DNA from: Theocolax elegans | Lineage: Eukaryota > Arthropoda > Insecta > Hymenoptera > Cerocephalidae | Assembly (NCBI GenBank): GCA_026168455.1 | Contig: CM047425.1 | Location: forward strand, 7,042,001 to 7,106,000 | Length of the DNA: 64,000 bases | Direction of reading: 5' to 3' | Notes under the pieces: generated by a model | The model's input: only the letters and a program-made list of their open reading frames with translations | Told to the model about the DNA's origin: nothing | Databases searched by the model: none | Part shown: positions 13,401-25,448 of the stretch, one piece after another | Layout of the letters: every line of letters starts with the position of its first letter | Numbering within the stretch: position 1 is the first letter of the stretch | Program-made: the position numbers and the translations under genes

Positions 13401-16400
13401 AAAAGTATGTTATATTAATAATTAGTAAGTTTTTTGTTTGTAGAAATAAAATAATTAGATACAAACGTATAAAATTAATAAGAATAAAAAAATTTAAATA
13501 AATTTATAATATTTATATTCAAGAAAAGCAAGCACTTGGTAAATATCATAATCAATTGTACATTACTTGAACCAAGTTACTCAAATAATAAACAAAGAGT
13601 GGTAAATCTTACCTTATTTGATAATCTTGAGATGGAAGTTGACTGGGAGCAGACCTTGCACTCATGATCTTTCTTGCGTTCACTGTAGTATTTTGGAGCC
13701 TCTGGCGTTTTCGTATTCGAAGAAGATCTGGTACTGTGGGTACAGTAAGCTCACGCGTTAGATGCCTTAAACCCACTCGTGGAGTGTGGGCATCTTCTTC
13801 TCGCGGTCGTTTGCGATTTAGTGTTGGTGATGTATTTTGTACAACCGAACTTCTTATTGGCATTTTCTTTGCATCCGAAAGAGGTGATGAGAACTGTTCA
13901 AGTGCCTCGAGGATTCGTCTCGCTGTGTGGCTCATTCCCGAAAGTTCACTCGTCGACGTATTGCTCGCTGGGTTTACTTGTACGCTCGTGCGTTGTGGTA
14001 TCTTCGATTGGTACTGATGATTAAATGGTAAAGTTGTATTGAAAATATTAATTAATATACTGTTATTAAAAGTTTGAAGATTATATTATTTCATTAAATA
14101 TATTATTCTTTTTAAATAGATATATTTAAATAGAATTCATGTTATACATATAATTCTTCCATAAATCCATGAATCTGTTTACATTAAAATAATTATTGAA
14201 AAATTGTGTATAATGTATGTTTGCTGTTATTTTTGTAATTTTTTCTAAATTCTGAATCTCAAACTTTATAAACTGTAACTATGAAAATAAAATAAAATTT
14301 ACCTGTGAAGGATCAGATAGAAGACTGTTACTTCTCCTATAAAGATTAGCTGCGTTTGCGCCTCCAAATGTTGTGTTTCCTGCATAAAACGGTGATGATA
14401 ATGAAGATGATCTTTCCAGAGTATTGTTCATCATTACTGCATTGAAGCTTGGTTGTCTACTACTCAAGGTTTCTCGATTGCTACTATCCAAAAACAATGA
14501 TCTAGGTGATTGTAAATGATTTGCTGCAATAAACACATTTAATACAAATAAGATTGATATTTTTCTGGAATTGTTTATATCTGTTTATGCAAATAAAATA
14601 TTTACTGAAACTTAATTTGTCGTCAATGTATCTTCTTTTGCTTCCAAAAGGAGAATTATAGTTTGCATTCGTTGATGTTTCTTGTCTATTATTTTGAGGA
14701 ATTAAAGAACTACATCCACTTGTACTTTCACTTGATTCCGAATTATCATCCATTCCATTAGCTGCTCCATTATTATTTTGTTCGGACATTAACATATTAA
14801 GTGTAGATCGTGCTTCAGATACTTTGCTTGTGTCAACCTGAAATGCTGGGGTTGATGACACAAAACGATGCAATCTTGGACCAGTCGTAGAAGGTTCTAA
14901 AAAATCTTGGGTCTGAAATAACATTATTGAATGATGCATTTATAAACATTAGAGACTAGAAAACATTTTTAGTAATAATTAAAAACTTACAGTATCATTG
15001 TGATTCGAGAAGTGCTCTTTTGAAGGTTCTAATTCACTGGATACATTTTTACTTCTAGGTTTAATTGCAAATGTGCCTGGTGGATGTGTCACATCCATGC
15101 GTATACAAGGTCGTTTAATTGGTGGTGGCTGTGATTGTTTATCTTGGTACACACTGTATTCGTTACTATCCATGTCTGTAGTTTGTAGTTCAGTTTCATC
15201 TTGTGAACTATTGAACCACTTACTTATCCATGATCGCTGAGGTATCAGGTCTGTTACTTTCGTTGCCACCTTTTTGACAAATGACTGAAAGATAAAGAAA
15301 TATTAATTAAATAATTACTTTTAAACAGTATTTACCCTACAGAAAGATAATAGCTAGAGTTATTCATAAATCTTAATTTCTTTAGAGAATCATAAATTTT
15401 AAGTTGATTATATAAAATTTTAGTAATATTTACAAGGCTTGTAAAGTTTTAATCTCAAAAACTAGATTCACAGTAACAACTTGTTTAGTAGTAGAAAGAG
15501 TATATTTATTGAAATGATTCAATAGTATATTGAATACAAAATATTTATTTATTTGATGTGAAAAGTAGTATTATGTACTATTTTCATCTATTATCAATAT
15601 GTTATTTTTATTAAAACTAAATACAATAAATAATAGTCATTAAAAATATATCTATTTTACATCTGACATAGTAGTAACTTACAGCCACGAATTAAAATTA
15701 TGTCGATGGTGTTGACAAGTACATTAAGAATCAATTTAAATAAAGATATTCATTTAAAGTATTATTACTACATAGTAATTTAACATTGTTATTTATGAAA
15801 ATTTGTATACATAAGTAACAACCTGGTCAAGATATACCATACAAAGAAAATAATAATTGTTGACAAGAATTCTTTTTATTATGTTTATATTTCCAAGCAC
15901 TATAAAATATGTATATATATATATACTTTTTTTTAATATACAAGTACTAAAATAATAATACAGAACAAATCAACTTGTACTTTTAAATAATTTTCTTTAC
16001 ATTTCACATTCAAACCAAGTATTCATTTGTAAAGAAATAAAACAAATCATACTCTCAATTGATTTGTTAGATTATCATTTGTAAAACCAAAGTTAAAAAG
16101 AAGTTTGTTGAATCACCAAAGTCTACGAAAAAATTTTCGTTTGATAACACAATCAATGATGCACACCTATATGCCTACCTGTACAAAGTACACAGACACA
16201 AATATATCAATGCCATGCATACGGGCGCGCGCGCACGCACACACACACACATGCACGTGCGCGCGCGGCCCGCTCGTATATAGCATACGTAGACGCAGAC
16301 ATTGTCAGAGATATACATATGCATTCATCTACGTTTACGCTCACAATGATAAAGAAAAGCGTTTTTTACGCATCCACTTTTCGCGTGCGAGGAAACGTGC

Positions 16401-16822
16401 CCAAGTGAAAAGCCGAAAATCGCCGTGTGCGTACGAGCGCCAAGCGCCAAGTAATCCAGACGAGCCAGAAAAAGAAACGATTCAAGGTTAAACCAAAATT
16501 TCTCCCCCTCCACGAGGTGAAATTGAGGTTATCCAACCTCGTGCAAAAGACCCGCGCGGGAAAAAAAATAGATAGAAACAATGAAGAATAAAGCCCTCGT
16601 TGGTTAAATTCAACCAATCCTCAGTGGTAGCATTAGGTTCAGACGTTTGATACCCGAATGATTTGGCTAATGAAAATGAAAAAAAAACGGGAAAAAAGAA
16701 TAGATGACCGAAGAGAGAGGGAATAAGTTTGATGTCTCAATACTTACGTTATTGGCGTCGTAAGGTTTAGACCTGTGTCTCGACGATGACGGAGTCGACA
16801 GGTTGTCGTCGTCCTTAGCCAT
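7494..16822 (-). CDS. Nup153: Nucleoporin Nup153, complete, 12 coding exons
   Basis: Coding exons in transcript order: 16822-16748, 15284-14991, 14912-14606, 14523-14303, 14013-13613, 13286-12592, 12054-10852, 10370 to about 9925, 9645-9335, 8648-8233, 7752-7628, 7548-7494. All junctions keep phase with GT-AG ends except the exon 8/9 join. The product is about 1515 residues, close to vertebrate Nup153. The start MAKDDDNLST was chosen because the CpG-rich promoter lies just upstream. Residues about 26-50 carry the N-terminal PQRSWISKWF segment. Exon 5 has the conserved block TARRILEALEQFSSPLSDAK and a basic KRPREED stretch. Four RanBP2-type zinc fingers (W-x-C-x2-C-x10-C-x2-C) lie near residues 624, 764, 825 and 870. 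An FG-rich tail with many FxFG-type motifs follows. The end RKIKKAVRR matches the vertebrate C-terminus. Nup153 sits in the nuclear-pore basket, binds Ran through its fingers and importins through FG repeats, and helps pore assembly and chromatin tethering (family knowledge). Confidence 0.93.
11369..11758 (-). other. Nup153: Nup153 zinc fingers 2-4 (RanBP2 type)
   Basis: Exon 7 encodes three fingers in a row. Finger 2 reads WECPCC...CPCC and is more divergent. Fingers 3 and 4 (WSCDTCMLQN...CIAC and WTCDSCMLSN...CIAC) are close copies, each preceded by a GFGD-[KL]F-K repeat. Fingers of this class in Nup153 bind Ran. The near identity of 3 and 4 suggests a fairly recent internal duplication. 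Confidence 0.88.
12641..12715 (-). other. Nup153: Nup153 zinc finger 1 (RanBP2 type)
   Basis: In exon 6 the sequence reads WECNECLIKN, ten residues between the two cysteine pairs, then CVAC. This matches the RanBP2 zinc-finger spacing. It is separated from the other three fingers by about 115 residues and an intron. Confidence 0.85.
15285..16747 (-). other. Nup153 intron 1
   Basis: This 1463-nt intron separates the 25-codon first exon from exon 2, with GTAAGT donor and TTTCAG acceptor as read on the minus strand. It contains an alternating purine-pyrimidine tract near 16.2 kb. The open frames at 16105-16617 come from the GC-rich island and show no family features. Confidence 0.75.
16225..16268. 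repeat. Alternating purine-pyrimidine (CG/CA)n tract
   Basis: About 44 nt of almost uninterrupted CG, CA and TG steps, the classical composition able to adopt left-handed Z-DNA under supercoiling. It lies in Nup153 intron 1, about 550 bp inside the transcription unit. Confidence 0.8.
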
Positions 16823-17320
16823 GTTGTTTTGGTAGGGGTTACGCCGCTTGTGCTCCAGGGGAGGAGGTGGAGGAAAAAAAAAAAAATAAATAAAGGTTAA
16901 TGGCGCGGCGCCTCGTGCATCCCGTGATTAATAGGACGCCGTTTTGATATACGCGCTATACTATTACACTTGCGTATATGTACATATACGAGCCCCCCCG
17001 AGGACACGCGCGCGGGATTCACCCGGGGGTTTTATGTGGATTACGGCTACGTCGCGACTTACGTTTTAAGAAATCTCCCGAGTTTAGTTAACCCCGTACA
17101 TGTACCTTAGAAGTGGGGTGTCGCGCGTTTGTTAACTCGAATGCGTCCGTCTGCGTCGCGACTTTTTTTTTTTTTACCTCGCGAATGTACTGCGCGGAGG
17201 CGAGGATCCGCGGAGGCGCGAGAGGAAGCGAATATGGCGGATACGCGGAGATCGCGCCGAATAATACGTCTCGGGAACATAACTTCTTGACAGTCACGCG
17301 TTTCTCTTATCGTCAATGAT
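16823..17320 (-). promoter_or_regulatory. CpG-rich promoter / 5' UTR region of Nup153
   Basis: The roughly 500 bp upstream of the Nup153 start codon is much richer in G+C and CpG than the flanks and includes poly-A/poly-T tracts and an AATATGGCGG motif near 17231 resembling a YY1/Pho-type site. No TATA box can be placed confidently. The position and composition fit a broad housekeeping promoter. Open frames on both strands here are composition artefacts. Confidence 0.45.
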
Positions 17321-19539
17321 AGTGGGTTTTTGACGGCTTCCTGACCAATGACCGTAAATTTCTTTTACCGCGGTATTCGAATATCGTTGGAGCTTCCTCT
17401 TTAATACTTCTATAGTATTAAGTATTTCAATTTCAACTATCATGTACATATGCGTGATATTATACGTTTCTTCAAAAATACACGCTGCACTTAATTTTTA
17501 CTGAAAAGTTTACGTTTACGCAATGAATGTCTCTTATTAAATAGCGGTATAATGGAATCGATTCTACAATAATATGTTATTTACATGCTCTATATAGCTT
17601 TATTAACTATATAAAAACTGTAAATATATACACGACGTTTAATTAATTAATTATAATTAACTTGTTGATTTCACCCTCCATTCTTAATTATTAAAAGGAA
17701 TCGATGTCGAGGGTCAGTTTTTTAAATAAATAAACACTATTTATTTAAATTTAGTTGTACAACGTTTCGTTTGCGTGGTTTGCAGACCTCTTCAGGTACA
17801 TTGATACACTGAAACGTAGATGTAATAAGCCCAGAAAGGCGTCGTCGAATGTCGTCGTTAATAGTGTTTATTTATTTAAAAAACTGACCCTCGACATCGA
17901 TTCCTTTTAATAATTATAATTAATATAATCTATTAAAGCAGGATTTATCAATTATTTTCTGCATTTCATTTCAGTAATATTCCTCTGTATGAAATATTTT
18001 TTTTAAATAATTTCTTCACGTTATATGATAACAAATGTAATCGTAATTAGGTAATTGAATATACAAATTTTACGGTGATTTATTACCATTTTCCTACTGT
18101 ACTTATTACAATATCCGCGGGTAATATTTGCTCTACAGTGATAAGATAATTATTAATCGGAATATCAAATAAGGTTATTGCCACAGAAACGGAAACAAAA
18201 TTTTAGAAAAAATATACTGTATTATCTTTAATCCTTTCATTTTTTCATTATAGGTATAACACATACATTTAATATATAAATTTATATATTTGTATTATGA
18301 TTATTTAAATAAGTATGTTTCTTTTAATAAAGTATTAAAAACTGAGACATATAGTAATCACAAATAGAATACAAACTATAATGATAAAATTTATGTTAGA
18401 TTGATCAAAAGTTACTGAGAATGTAAAGATTTTTTAACGAATTGTTTTAAAATTAATTATATTATAAAAACCATACAAATAATGTTGGAAAAACATTTAT
18501 ATATCATCGGGCAATTCTCTTTTTCCACTCATTCAAATTTTTTACATAAAATTATTTGAAACGTACGAAAATTAAAATATAACATATTTTATTCAAAATA
18601 ATGATAATACTATGTGACACACAGTACAAGTATTTAACAATTTCATAAATACTTCGTTCATTAAAAACAAATACTATAATGTATAGTTTTTTTCATTAAT
18701 TCTTAATCATTAAAATACAAACTTTCTCCATATACTTAACTCATAATAATATAAATTAAATTATAAACATTCAAATTTACAATTTAACGTAAACCTTAAA
18801 AGTATAATACAACCGAGGGATCGTTAGTGACCAAGATATAAATTATTAGTTAATTATATTAAAGTTAAAAATGATTGTATATAGAACATAATAAAAATTT
18901 AAATTTAAATAATCTAGATAAAAAATTTTAAAACAGCATATATTAAAAATAATTAATTGTATCTCTAAATGACTTCATATTTTCTTTAAAAAACATGGCT
19001 ATTATTGAGAAATACTTGTACAATTGATTAAAATAAACTTTATATAGTTTACAAAATTATAATGCATTATCTGCAAAAATCATCCTAAAAATAAATAAGA
19101 TATATTTAATAATTAATTTTGTGCTAATACATATTTTATTTAAATTTACTAATTACGTCAGATAAATTGTTAATCAAATCAGGATATCTCTAAAAGTACG
19201 GCATTAATAAATAAATTAGCCGGAATAACATGTGTCTAAAAAATTTCCAACACGAATTAGTAGAAATTAAATTAAAATTTCGTTACATATTCAAACAGAT
19301 ATAAATTATCATTCAATATAGATATAACCCAACTGTAACAATAACCGATATATGTTTATACGGGCAAATGAAGGCTACTACATTTTCGCTTCTAATCAAT
19401 TATGTAGAATATATCGCCGGTTATTAGTAGATCGTACTTACGTATAGATATATATATACATGTTCAATGCAAGGTACGGTCTTGCCTGAGTTAGTGTCAA
19501 CGTTTTGTTAGACCGAACAACCTAAGTCGACCGCTAATT
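17321..19539. other. Intergenic spacer between divergent Nup153 and the M13 peptidase
   Basis: AT-rich sequence with no coding signal. The only clear structure is the foldback element at 17685-17916. The last 200 bp (19330-19539) should contain the peptidase promoter and 5' UTR; a TA-rich run near 19446 is the only TATA-like candidate. Confidence 0.6.
17685..17916. mobile_element. Foldback / terminal-inverted-repeat element, perfect 57-bp arms
   Basis: Positions 17685-17741 and 17860-17916 are exact reverse complements over 57 bp and flank a 118-bp unique centre. On the minus strand the centre contains ACCTGAAGAGGTCTGC followed by ACGAAACG, a pattern I associate, from memory and with low confidence, with Penelope-like element ends. 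The perfect arms argue for recent insertion or active homogenisation. No coding capacity is present, so it would be non-autonomous. A clean target-site duplication is not visible because both flanks are repetitive AT sequence. Confidence 0.75.
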
Positions 19540-19547
19540 ATGCCTAG
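19540..19547 (+). other. Tentative 8-nt first coding exon of the M13 peptidase
   Basis: ATG CCT AG followed by GTTTGC fits the phase required by the acceptor at 19781-19782, so the protein would begin MPRLTTKPKGLYLGK. The donor is weak. A more distal first exon, or translation from another ATG, cannot be excluded. Confidence 0.35.
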
Positions 19548-22500
19548 GTTTGCCATATTTTATTTTATTGTTATATGCATTATTACTTTTCATTTGTGCG
19601 TTATTATTACAACAGACGGATAATAATTAATATTCTTCTAATTATTTTAAAATTCTTTCTCTTAAATTTAAATTTAATTAAAGAGATAAAACACACATTT
19701 TTTAATAAAATTTATTTTTTGTGTATACAATAATATAAATAATATAAAATTAAATAATTTATAATAAATATCTTTACACTAGGTTGACCACGAAGCCCAA
19801 AGGGCTTTATTTAGGAAAAGTCGTGATTGCGGTTGCTTTTTCATTAAATGCTGTATCTTGTTTACCTGCATCTAACATTGGTAAGTGTAACAGAAATAAA
19901 AAACTTTTTATTGTTATCGTAATTTTACTCATTATTAATGTACATTGCAGCTTCGTATAAAAGCCAAGAAATTTGCGAAACGGCAGCATGCAGACAAACG
20001 GGTACGTAAATAGAAAAGAATAATAATATTTATTGTTTTTTTTTTACATGAGAATCTTATGATTTCCAAATATTATTTTTTATTTAGCGAATTCTATATT
20101 AGAAAAAATGGATGAAAGCGTAAACCCATGCGATGATTTTTACCAATTCGCGTGTGGCAATTTTGCCGAAAATGCAGTTATTCCTCATGACAAATCGTCG
20201 ACCGGTTTATTCGCAACTACGCGTGACAAAGTCACTGAACAATTGAAAGAGAGTATAGAAAGTGATTTAATTGAAAGTGATCCGAAATCATTTGAAATGT
20301 TAAAGACGTATTATCAAATTTGTATGAACGAAGGTATTTTATTTTTATTTTTAATAAGATTTATTCATTAAAATGTGTATATATATATATATATATATAT
20401 ACAAGAGATACGTAATTTGATAAACTATTTTTAATTCTACAGAGCACGTCGATAAAACTAGCGATGGCGAATTTTTAGAAATTTTACAGAACTTAGGCGG
20501 TTGGCCAGTTCTAGTAGGGAAATCATGGGACGCATCAAATTTCGATTGGAAGCAAATAGTATATAAACTTTTCAAAATAGGTTACGCTCCAAATTATATC
20601 GTTGACTTTGAAATTTCGGCCGATATGAAACATAATAATAAAAAAGTTATTTATGTAAATGTTTATATACATATAACAATAATTTATATCTATTTTATTA
20701 ATGTTCAATCATCAAAGTTTGTATCAATTTCATTAATGTGATTCAGTTGGATCGACCAAGCTTCGGTATTGCTCGCGAATATTTATCACAAGGTTTGGAC
20801 GAATCAATTGTGAAAGCCTATTACAAATACATGGTTGATTTTGCTACACTGTTCGGAGCTGATCGCGACGAAGCAACTAAGGATTTAAAGGAATCTCTCG
20901 ACTTTGAAATTGAATTAGCTAAGGTATATTATTAATTAATTAATTTTATTTGTCATAAAGATAATGATTTCGTATGTTTAATTTTTTTTTTATTTAAGAT
21001 TTCACTGCCAAGTAGCCAACGGCGCAATGTAACGAAAAGTTACAATCCTACAACCGTAGGTGAATTGCAAGCTGATTACCCCGATTTACCTTGGTTAGAA
21101 TATATAAACAATATTCTATCGCCTTATCAACGTATCGATGATAACGAATTGATCATCGTTTCCGAGCCTTCGTACTTTAAAAAGCTCTTTAACATTCTTG
21201 CCAAAACGCCAAAACGCGTCTTAGCTAATTACGTTTTCTGGCGAGTAGCTAGAGAAACGAGTTCTAATTTGAGCGAACGTGCTCGTAAGCTTCAAAGGGA
21301 ATTCAGCGCTTCGATAACTGGTCATAATGTTAAAAGCCCTAGATGGAAGGTGTGCGTATCTCACGTTAACAGTAGGATTTATCTCGCTGTGAGTTCACTT
21401 TACGTTAGGAGATATTTCAATAAAGAGACGAAGGATGTAGCGTTGGAAATGATACAGAATGTACGTGCAAGTTATCGTCAAGCTCTTTTAGAGGTGAGAT
21501 CATTTTTTTTATCCATTTTCGGATTATTGGAAATTGTTATTCAATGAATTTTTCGCATGGCTAATTTATAAATAAATTAAAGATTGATTGGATGGACGAA
21601 AATACTAGAAAGGAAGCACTTGAGAAACTTGACAAAATGGTCCCTCTCGTCGCTTATCCCGATGAACTCTTAGACAATGATAAACTCGATGATTATTATA
21701 AAGATTTCAAAGTTTACCCTAACAGTTTCCTTAAAACTGAATTGAGCCTCGGGCGTTTCAGTTTAGCGAGGATCTTCAAGGATTTCAGAAAACCTGTTGT
21801 CAAAAGTGATTGGACTGGTCTTTACGGATCTGCCGCTACTGTTAACGCATTTTACAGTCCTATGAAAAATACTATACGTTAGTAGTTACTGTTTTAGCAC
21901 ATGTTCTTGTATGAAAATATTAACTGTTATTGTTACAATTATTGTGTTGTTTTTGAATTCTTTTAGAATTTCCAGCAGGAATTTTGCAAGAAGGCTTCTT
22001 TAATGCTGAGAATCCAAAATATGTAAATTACGCTAGTTTGGGTAGTATCATGGGTCACGAAATGACTCACGGTTTTGACGACAGTGGTCGTAGATTCGAT
22101 AAGAATGGAAATTTGATCGATTGGTGGAATCCGGAAACGAAGAAAGAATATTTAAGAAGAGCGCAATGTATCATTAATCAATACAGTAATTTCACAGTTA
22201 AACAAGTTGGACTTAAAGTAAGTGTGTGTATGTGGGTGTGGGTGTGGGTGTATCAAACTATATTTTATAAATTAATTTTTAATAATACTTATGTTTATAC
22301 CACTCTTCTTTAGTACACGAGTGTTTTTGTGGTAGATTATATCGACACCTCGTATAAGAAAAGCACAACTCAGATTTTGTAATGTTATTTTCAATGAGAA
22401 AATTTGAGTTGTGCTTTTCTTTATACATATAGTGAATAATATTATACAGAATAATTGTTTATTTTTATTATCATTGTTTTTGTATAAAATAATAAAAAAG

Positions 22501-22861
22501 AATGATCAATTCGTGACAGGTAAACGGTGTACTAACTCAAGGTGAGAACATCGCCGACAACGGTGGTATCAAAGAAGCTTACCTTGCATACGAAAATTGG
22601 GAGAAGGAAAACGGTATCGAACCCCGTCTGCGCGGACTTGAAAAATATACTCCTAGGCAAACTTTCTGGTTAGCAAATGCTAATGTTTGGTGTTCCAAAT
22701 ACCGTCCAGAATACTTGAAGAATCTCATGGTCACCGACCCGCACACACCACACGATTTCCGTGTGATCGGACCTATTTCAAACAGACCAGAATTTTCAAA
22801 GGATTTTAATTGTCCTCTTGGATCAACTATGAACCCAGTACATAAGTGCACTGTTTGGTGA
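19540..22861 (+). CDS. M13 family zinc metallopeptidase (neprilysin-like), complete
   Basis: Coding exons: 19540-19547 (tentative), 19783-19880, 19951-20001, 20088-20333, 20443-20654, 20747-20923, 20999-21493, 21583-21877, 21967-22217, 22520-22861. Phases agree at every join and give 724 residues plus a TGA stop. The N-terminus has a hydrophobic stretch (VVIAVAFSLNAVSC), fitting a signal peptide or anchor. The M13 start follows: CETAAC, then NPCDDFYQFACG. The catalytic set is intact: NAFY 517-520 for substrate binding, HEMTH 558-562 and ENIAD 620-624 for zinc (His558, His562, Glu620) with Asp624, and His686/Arg692 in HTPHDFR. Spacing matches mammalian neprilysin, and the protein ends CTVW as the family does. 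Such enzymes cleave small extracellular peptides, including neuropeptides, on the amino side of hydrophobic residues (family knowledge). The insect family has many paralogues, so I do not give a symbol. Confidence 0.92.
20376..20402. repeat. (TA)n microsatellite in M13 peptidase intron 4
   Basis: About 13 TA units directly after the exon ending at 20333; intronic. Confidence 0.9.
22222..22251. repeat. (GTGGGT)n short tandem repeat
   Basis: GT steps followed by about three GTGGGT units start four bases inside intron 9 of the peptidase gene, right after its GTAAGT donor. Confidence 0.8.
22352..22426 (+). other. Near-perfect 75-nt hairpin in peptidase intron 9 (miRNA-like)
   Basis: The arms 22352-22378 and 22399-22426 pair over 26 or more base pairs with a single one-base bulge (22420) and one G-U pair (22373 with 22404), around a 20-nt loop. 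The arm core is GAAAAGCACAACTCAGATTTT. Size, pairing and intronic location resemble a pre-miRNA or mirtron-tailed hairpin, but it does not match a conserved insect miRNA that I know, and a tiny foldback transposon would look the same. Confidence 0.45.
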
Positions 22862-22997
22862 AAAGATAACTAAACAAACAATTGACTCTTTAAATCGGTA
22901 ATTAGTTTAATGACGGTCTGATGAATGTTTTTGTATACATATAATATACGTGGTATATTGCGTGACATTTCATTCTGTTTATTGTATATATTTTGTT

Positions 22998-23003
22998 AAT
23001 AAA
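22998..23003 (+). terminator. Poly(A) signal AATAAA of the M13 peptidase gene
   Basis: A canonical AATAAA lies 137 nt after the stop codon, with TGTGTT downstream within 30 nt. Best candidate for the transcript end. Confidence 0.6.
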
Positions 23004-25210
23004 AATATTATGTAAATATTTATTTATTGTGTTTTATTGAAACAACTTAAACCATATTTTGTCTATTTAAACCTTACCAAATAGCCAGCGAAGTTGTAGT
23101 AGGTTTAAAAATAAATGTAAAAAAATTGCATTTACAATACAACGATTCCCTGGTAGAAATCTACATTTTTGGTTAAAATATGACAAAATACGTTTTTATG
23201 TACCATAAACAGAATTATTTTAATAGAATACATGAAAAATGGGTGAAAAAATAGTTTGTATTTGATCAACCGATATAACGTTTTTTTATTACAAATTTCA
23301 GTAACTTATTACTGTTTATAGCAATTTATATTCAAATTGTAATTTGATTTGCTTTCAAATTACTATTTTTCTCACAAGTACGAATTACGATTAAATTTAC
23401 ATTTGCCTTAAAATTATGATTAATCAATGTAAAAGTAAATATAATAAAATATAGAATCAATTTTATATTTGTGAATTTATACACGAATTAAAAAATCAAT
23501 GAGCTACGTTTATTAATTTTTTCTTGTTTGAATGAGAAGCTGGAAAAATGAATGAATATTTTGAAGTTGTTTTCATTACTATAAATGTTCAGGAAATGGG
23601 GCAAACGCATTTCATCATAAGTTAATTACCTTCAATTTTCCGTAGTTAATTCTGAAATTGAAATTTCTATCACGGACAGATTACTTAGTATATTCTACAC
23701 ATGTTGGTTAGAAAATGTTAATTATAATTTCATTGTATCAACATAAGTTTTACAAATAATATGCTAATTATGTCTATTTTCAATGGTTCATAAATATAAT
23801 TTGGAAATATTATATAACACAAAATTTTTTTTATTTAGTTACAGAATACAATACTTTTAAATTTTATATTAAGCAATAGTTAAATATTTACAAAATAACG
23901 TAGTTTTGATATTTAAATGTTATTTACATAATTGTATACAGAGAGAAAAGTATCAGAAAATTTTACTAATTTACACTACCGCGGTAACAGATTGCCAAAA
24001 CCCAAAAATTACTGAACATTCATGTCCTTTTTACTGAAATTTTCAATCAAAATTTACCGAGAAGGCTATTAATTTTTACCAAAAATATAAATATTTGTAC
24101 TAAATGTTCTGTATTTTTTTTGCGTTTTGGCATGTACTAAAACTCTTCACCACACAAGACAATTGAAATCTTTGGAGAATTCAGAAATATTGGACAAAAT
24201 TTTACCGACTTTAGTATATTAATATTTTATAAACTTTTTAGTTAATAATTTTGTCTCTTTCTTATTTCTTCCATAGCTTTTGACCAAATTAAAATATTTC
24301 AGCTTCCTTTGTTTTAAATCGTATATACTTTGGTCTCAGTTGCTTTTTGCTGAATTTAAGTTTGAGCGTCTATCTGTAATTGCTTTTGAGTTATTTGAAA
24401 TTAAACTGGAATATAATTTGTTTACAATTTATTATATCATATTTATGTATCAGAAAACAGTAAATAACTGATTAGTTAAACTCATTTATTCAAACAAAAG
24501 TAAATTTTTATTCAGAGTCTACGTTAATGCTGATTACTACAAATTTATTATTCTTATAAATAATAAATTATTATTCTTTAAAACTCTTATAATTTAAAAC
24601 TCTGTTGTAAAATGATCGAATGTAAAATATTTTATAAATAATTTAAAAAAAATGAATATAAAAAGAAAAAAATCTCTGGCGATGGAGGGATAAAAGTTTA
24701 TGGAAAACAAGTAACCTCAAAATAAATTTTATCTATTAATAATTGTAAATAAGATTATTTATTTAAACCTTTACATTATTGTTATGATGTATGTACAGTA
24801 ATTAATCATAGTTTTAAGATGGTTAAAATCTCGCGCAGTTACGAACTCGTCCGTCTACAAAACGGCTTGTGAGATCCGTCGTTGAAACGTTCACGGCATA
24901 CTCATAATGCTTATCTCAAGTGATAATTAAAAATATGAGAACTTGATGTTTAGTCTTATAGGACACGGCGTATACGAGAGCATAGAGAACCTGGTCGAAG
25001 CAAATACCTAAGTATTATCGATAATCTTAGAACGTGGTGTACGTATAGTATGTAGAAATTTGTTACTTTATTTGGACGATGACAAAAAATATGACTTGAG
25101 ATTATCTATATTAATGATTGTTATTAACTACATTAATTAATGTGGGTTGGATTTTGGATGAATTGAATATTCCTAATAGTTAAGGATTTGTTATTAATAT
25201 AGTTAATACT

Positions 25211-25448
25211 TGGAGAAAAAATTTTTAATAAAAATGACAATGTTGTTTACTAACGAGAGACAGAGTTGACAAATGATAGAAATTACTATTTTTTATGGGA
25301 ATATTTACGAAACATATATTAGTAAGTAGTAATATAGATATGTAGTAAACTTTCCTATATAAAAAATAGTGATTTTTATCATTTGTTAAATCTGTCTCGT
25401 TTTCGTTACGGAACAACATTATCATTTTTACTAGAAATTTTTCCTCCA
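25211..25448. mobile_element. Degenerate foldback (MITE-like) element, about 95-bp arms
   Basis: The left arm (25211-25301) and right arm (25352-25448) are inverted copies with roughly 80-85% identity by eye and small indels, separated by a 50-bp centre. The shared outer core is TGGAG[AG]AAAAATTT. Imperfect arms suggest an old insertion. There is no coding capacity. A transposase remnant begins 250 bp downstream, so the two may come from one decayed element. Confidence 0.6.

Noticed and set aside
16105..16617. Overlapping open frames in Nup153 intron 1
   Set aside because: They run through a CG/CA repeat and the intronic GC island on both strands, with His/Thr-rich repeat translation.
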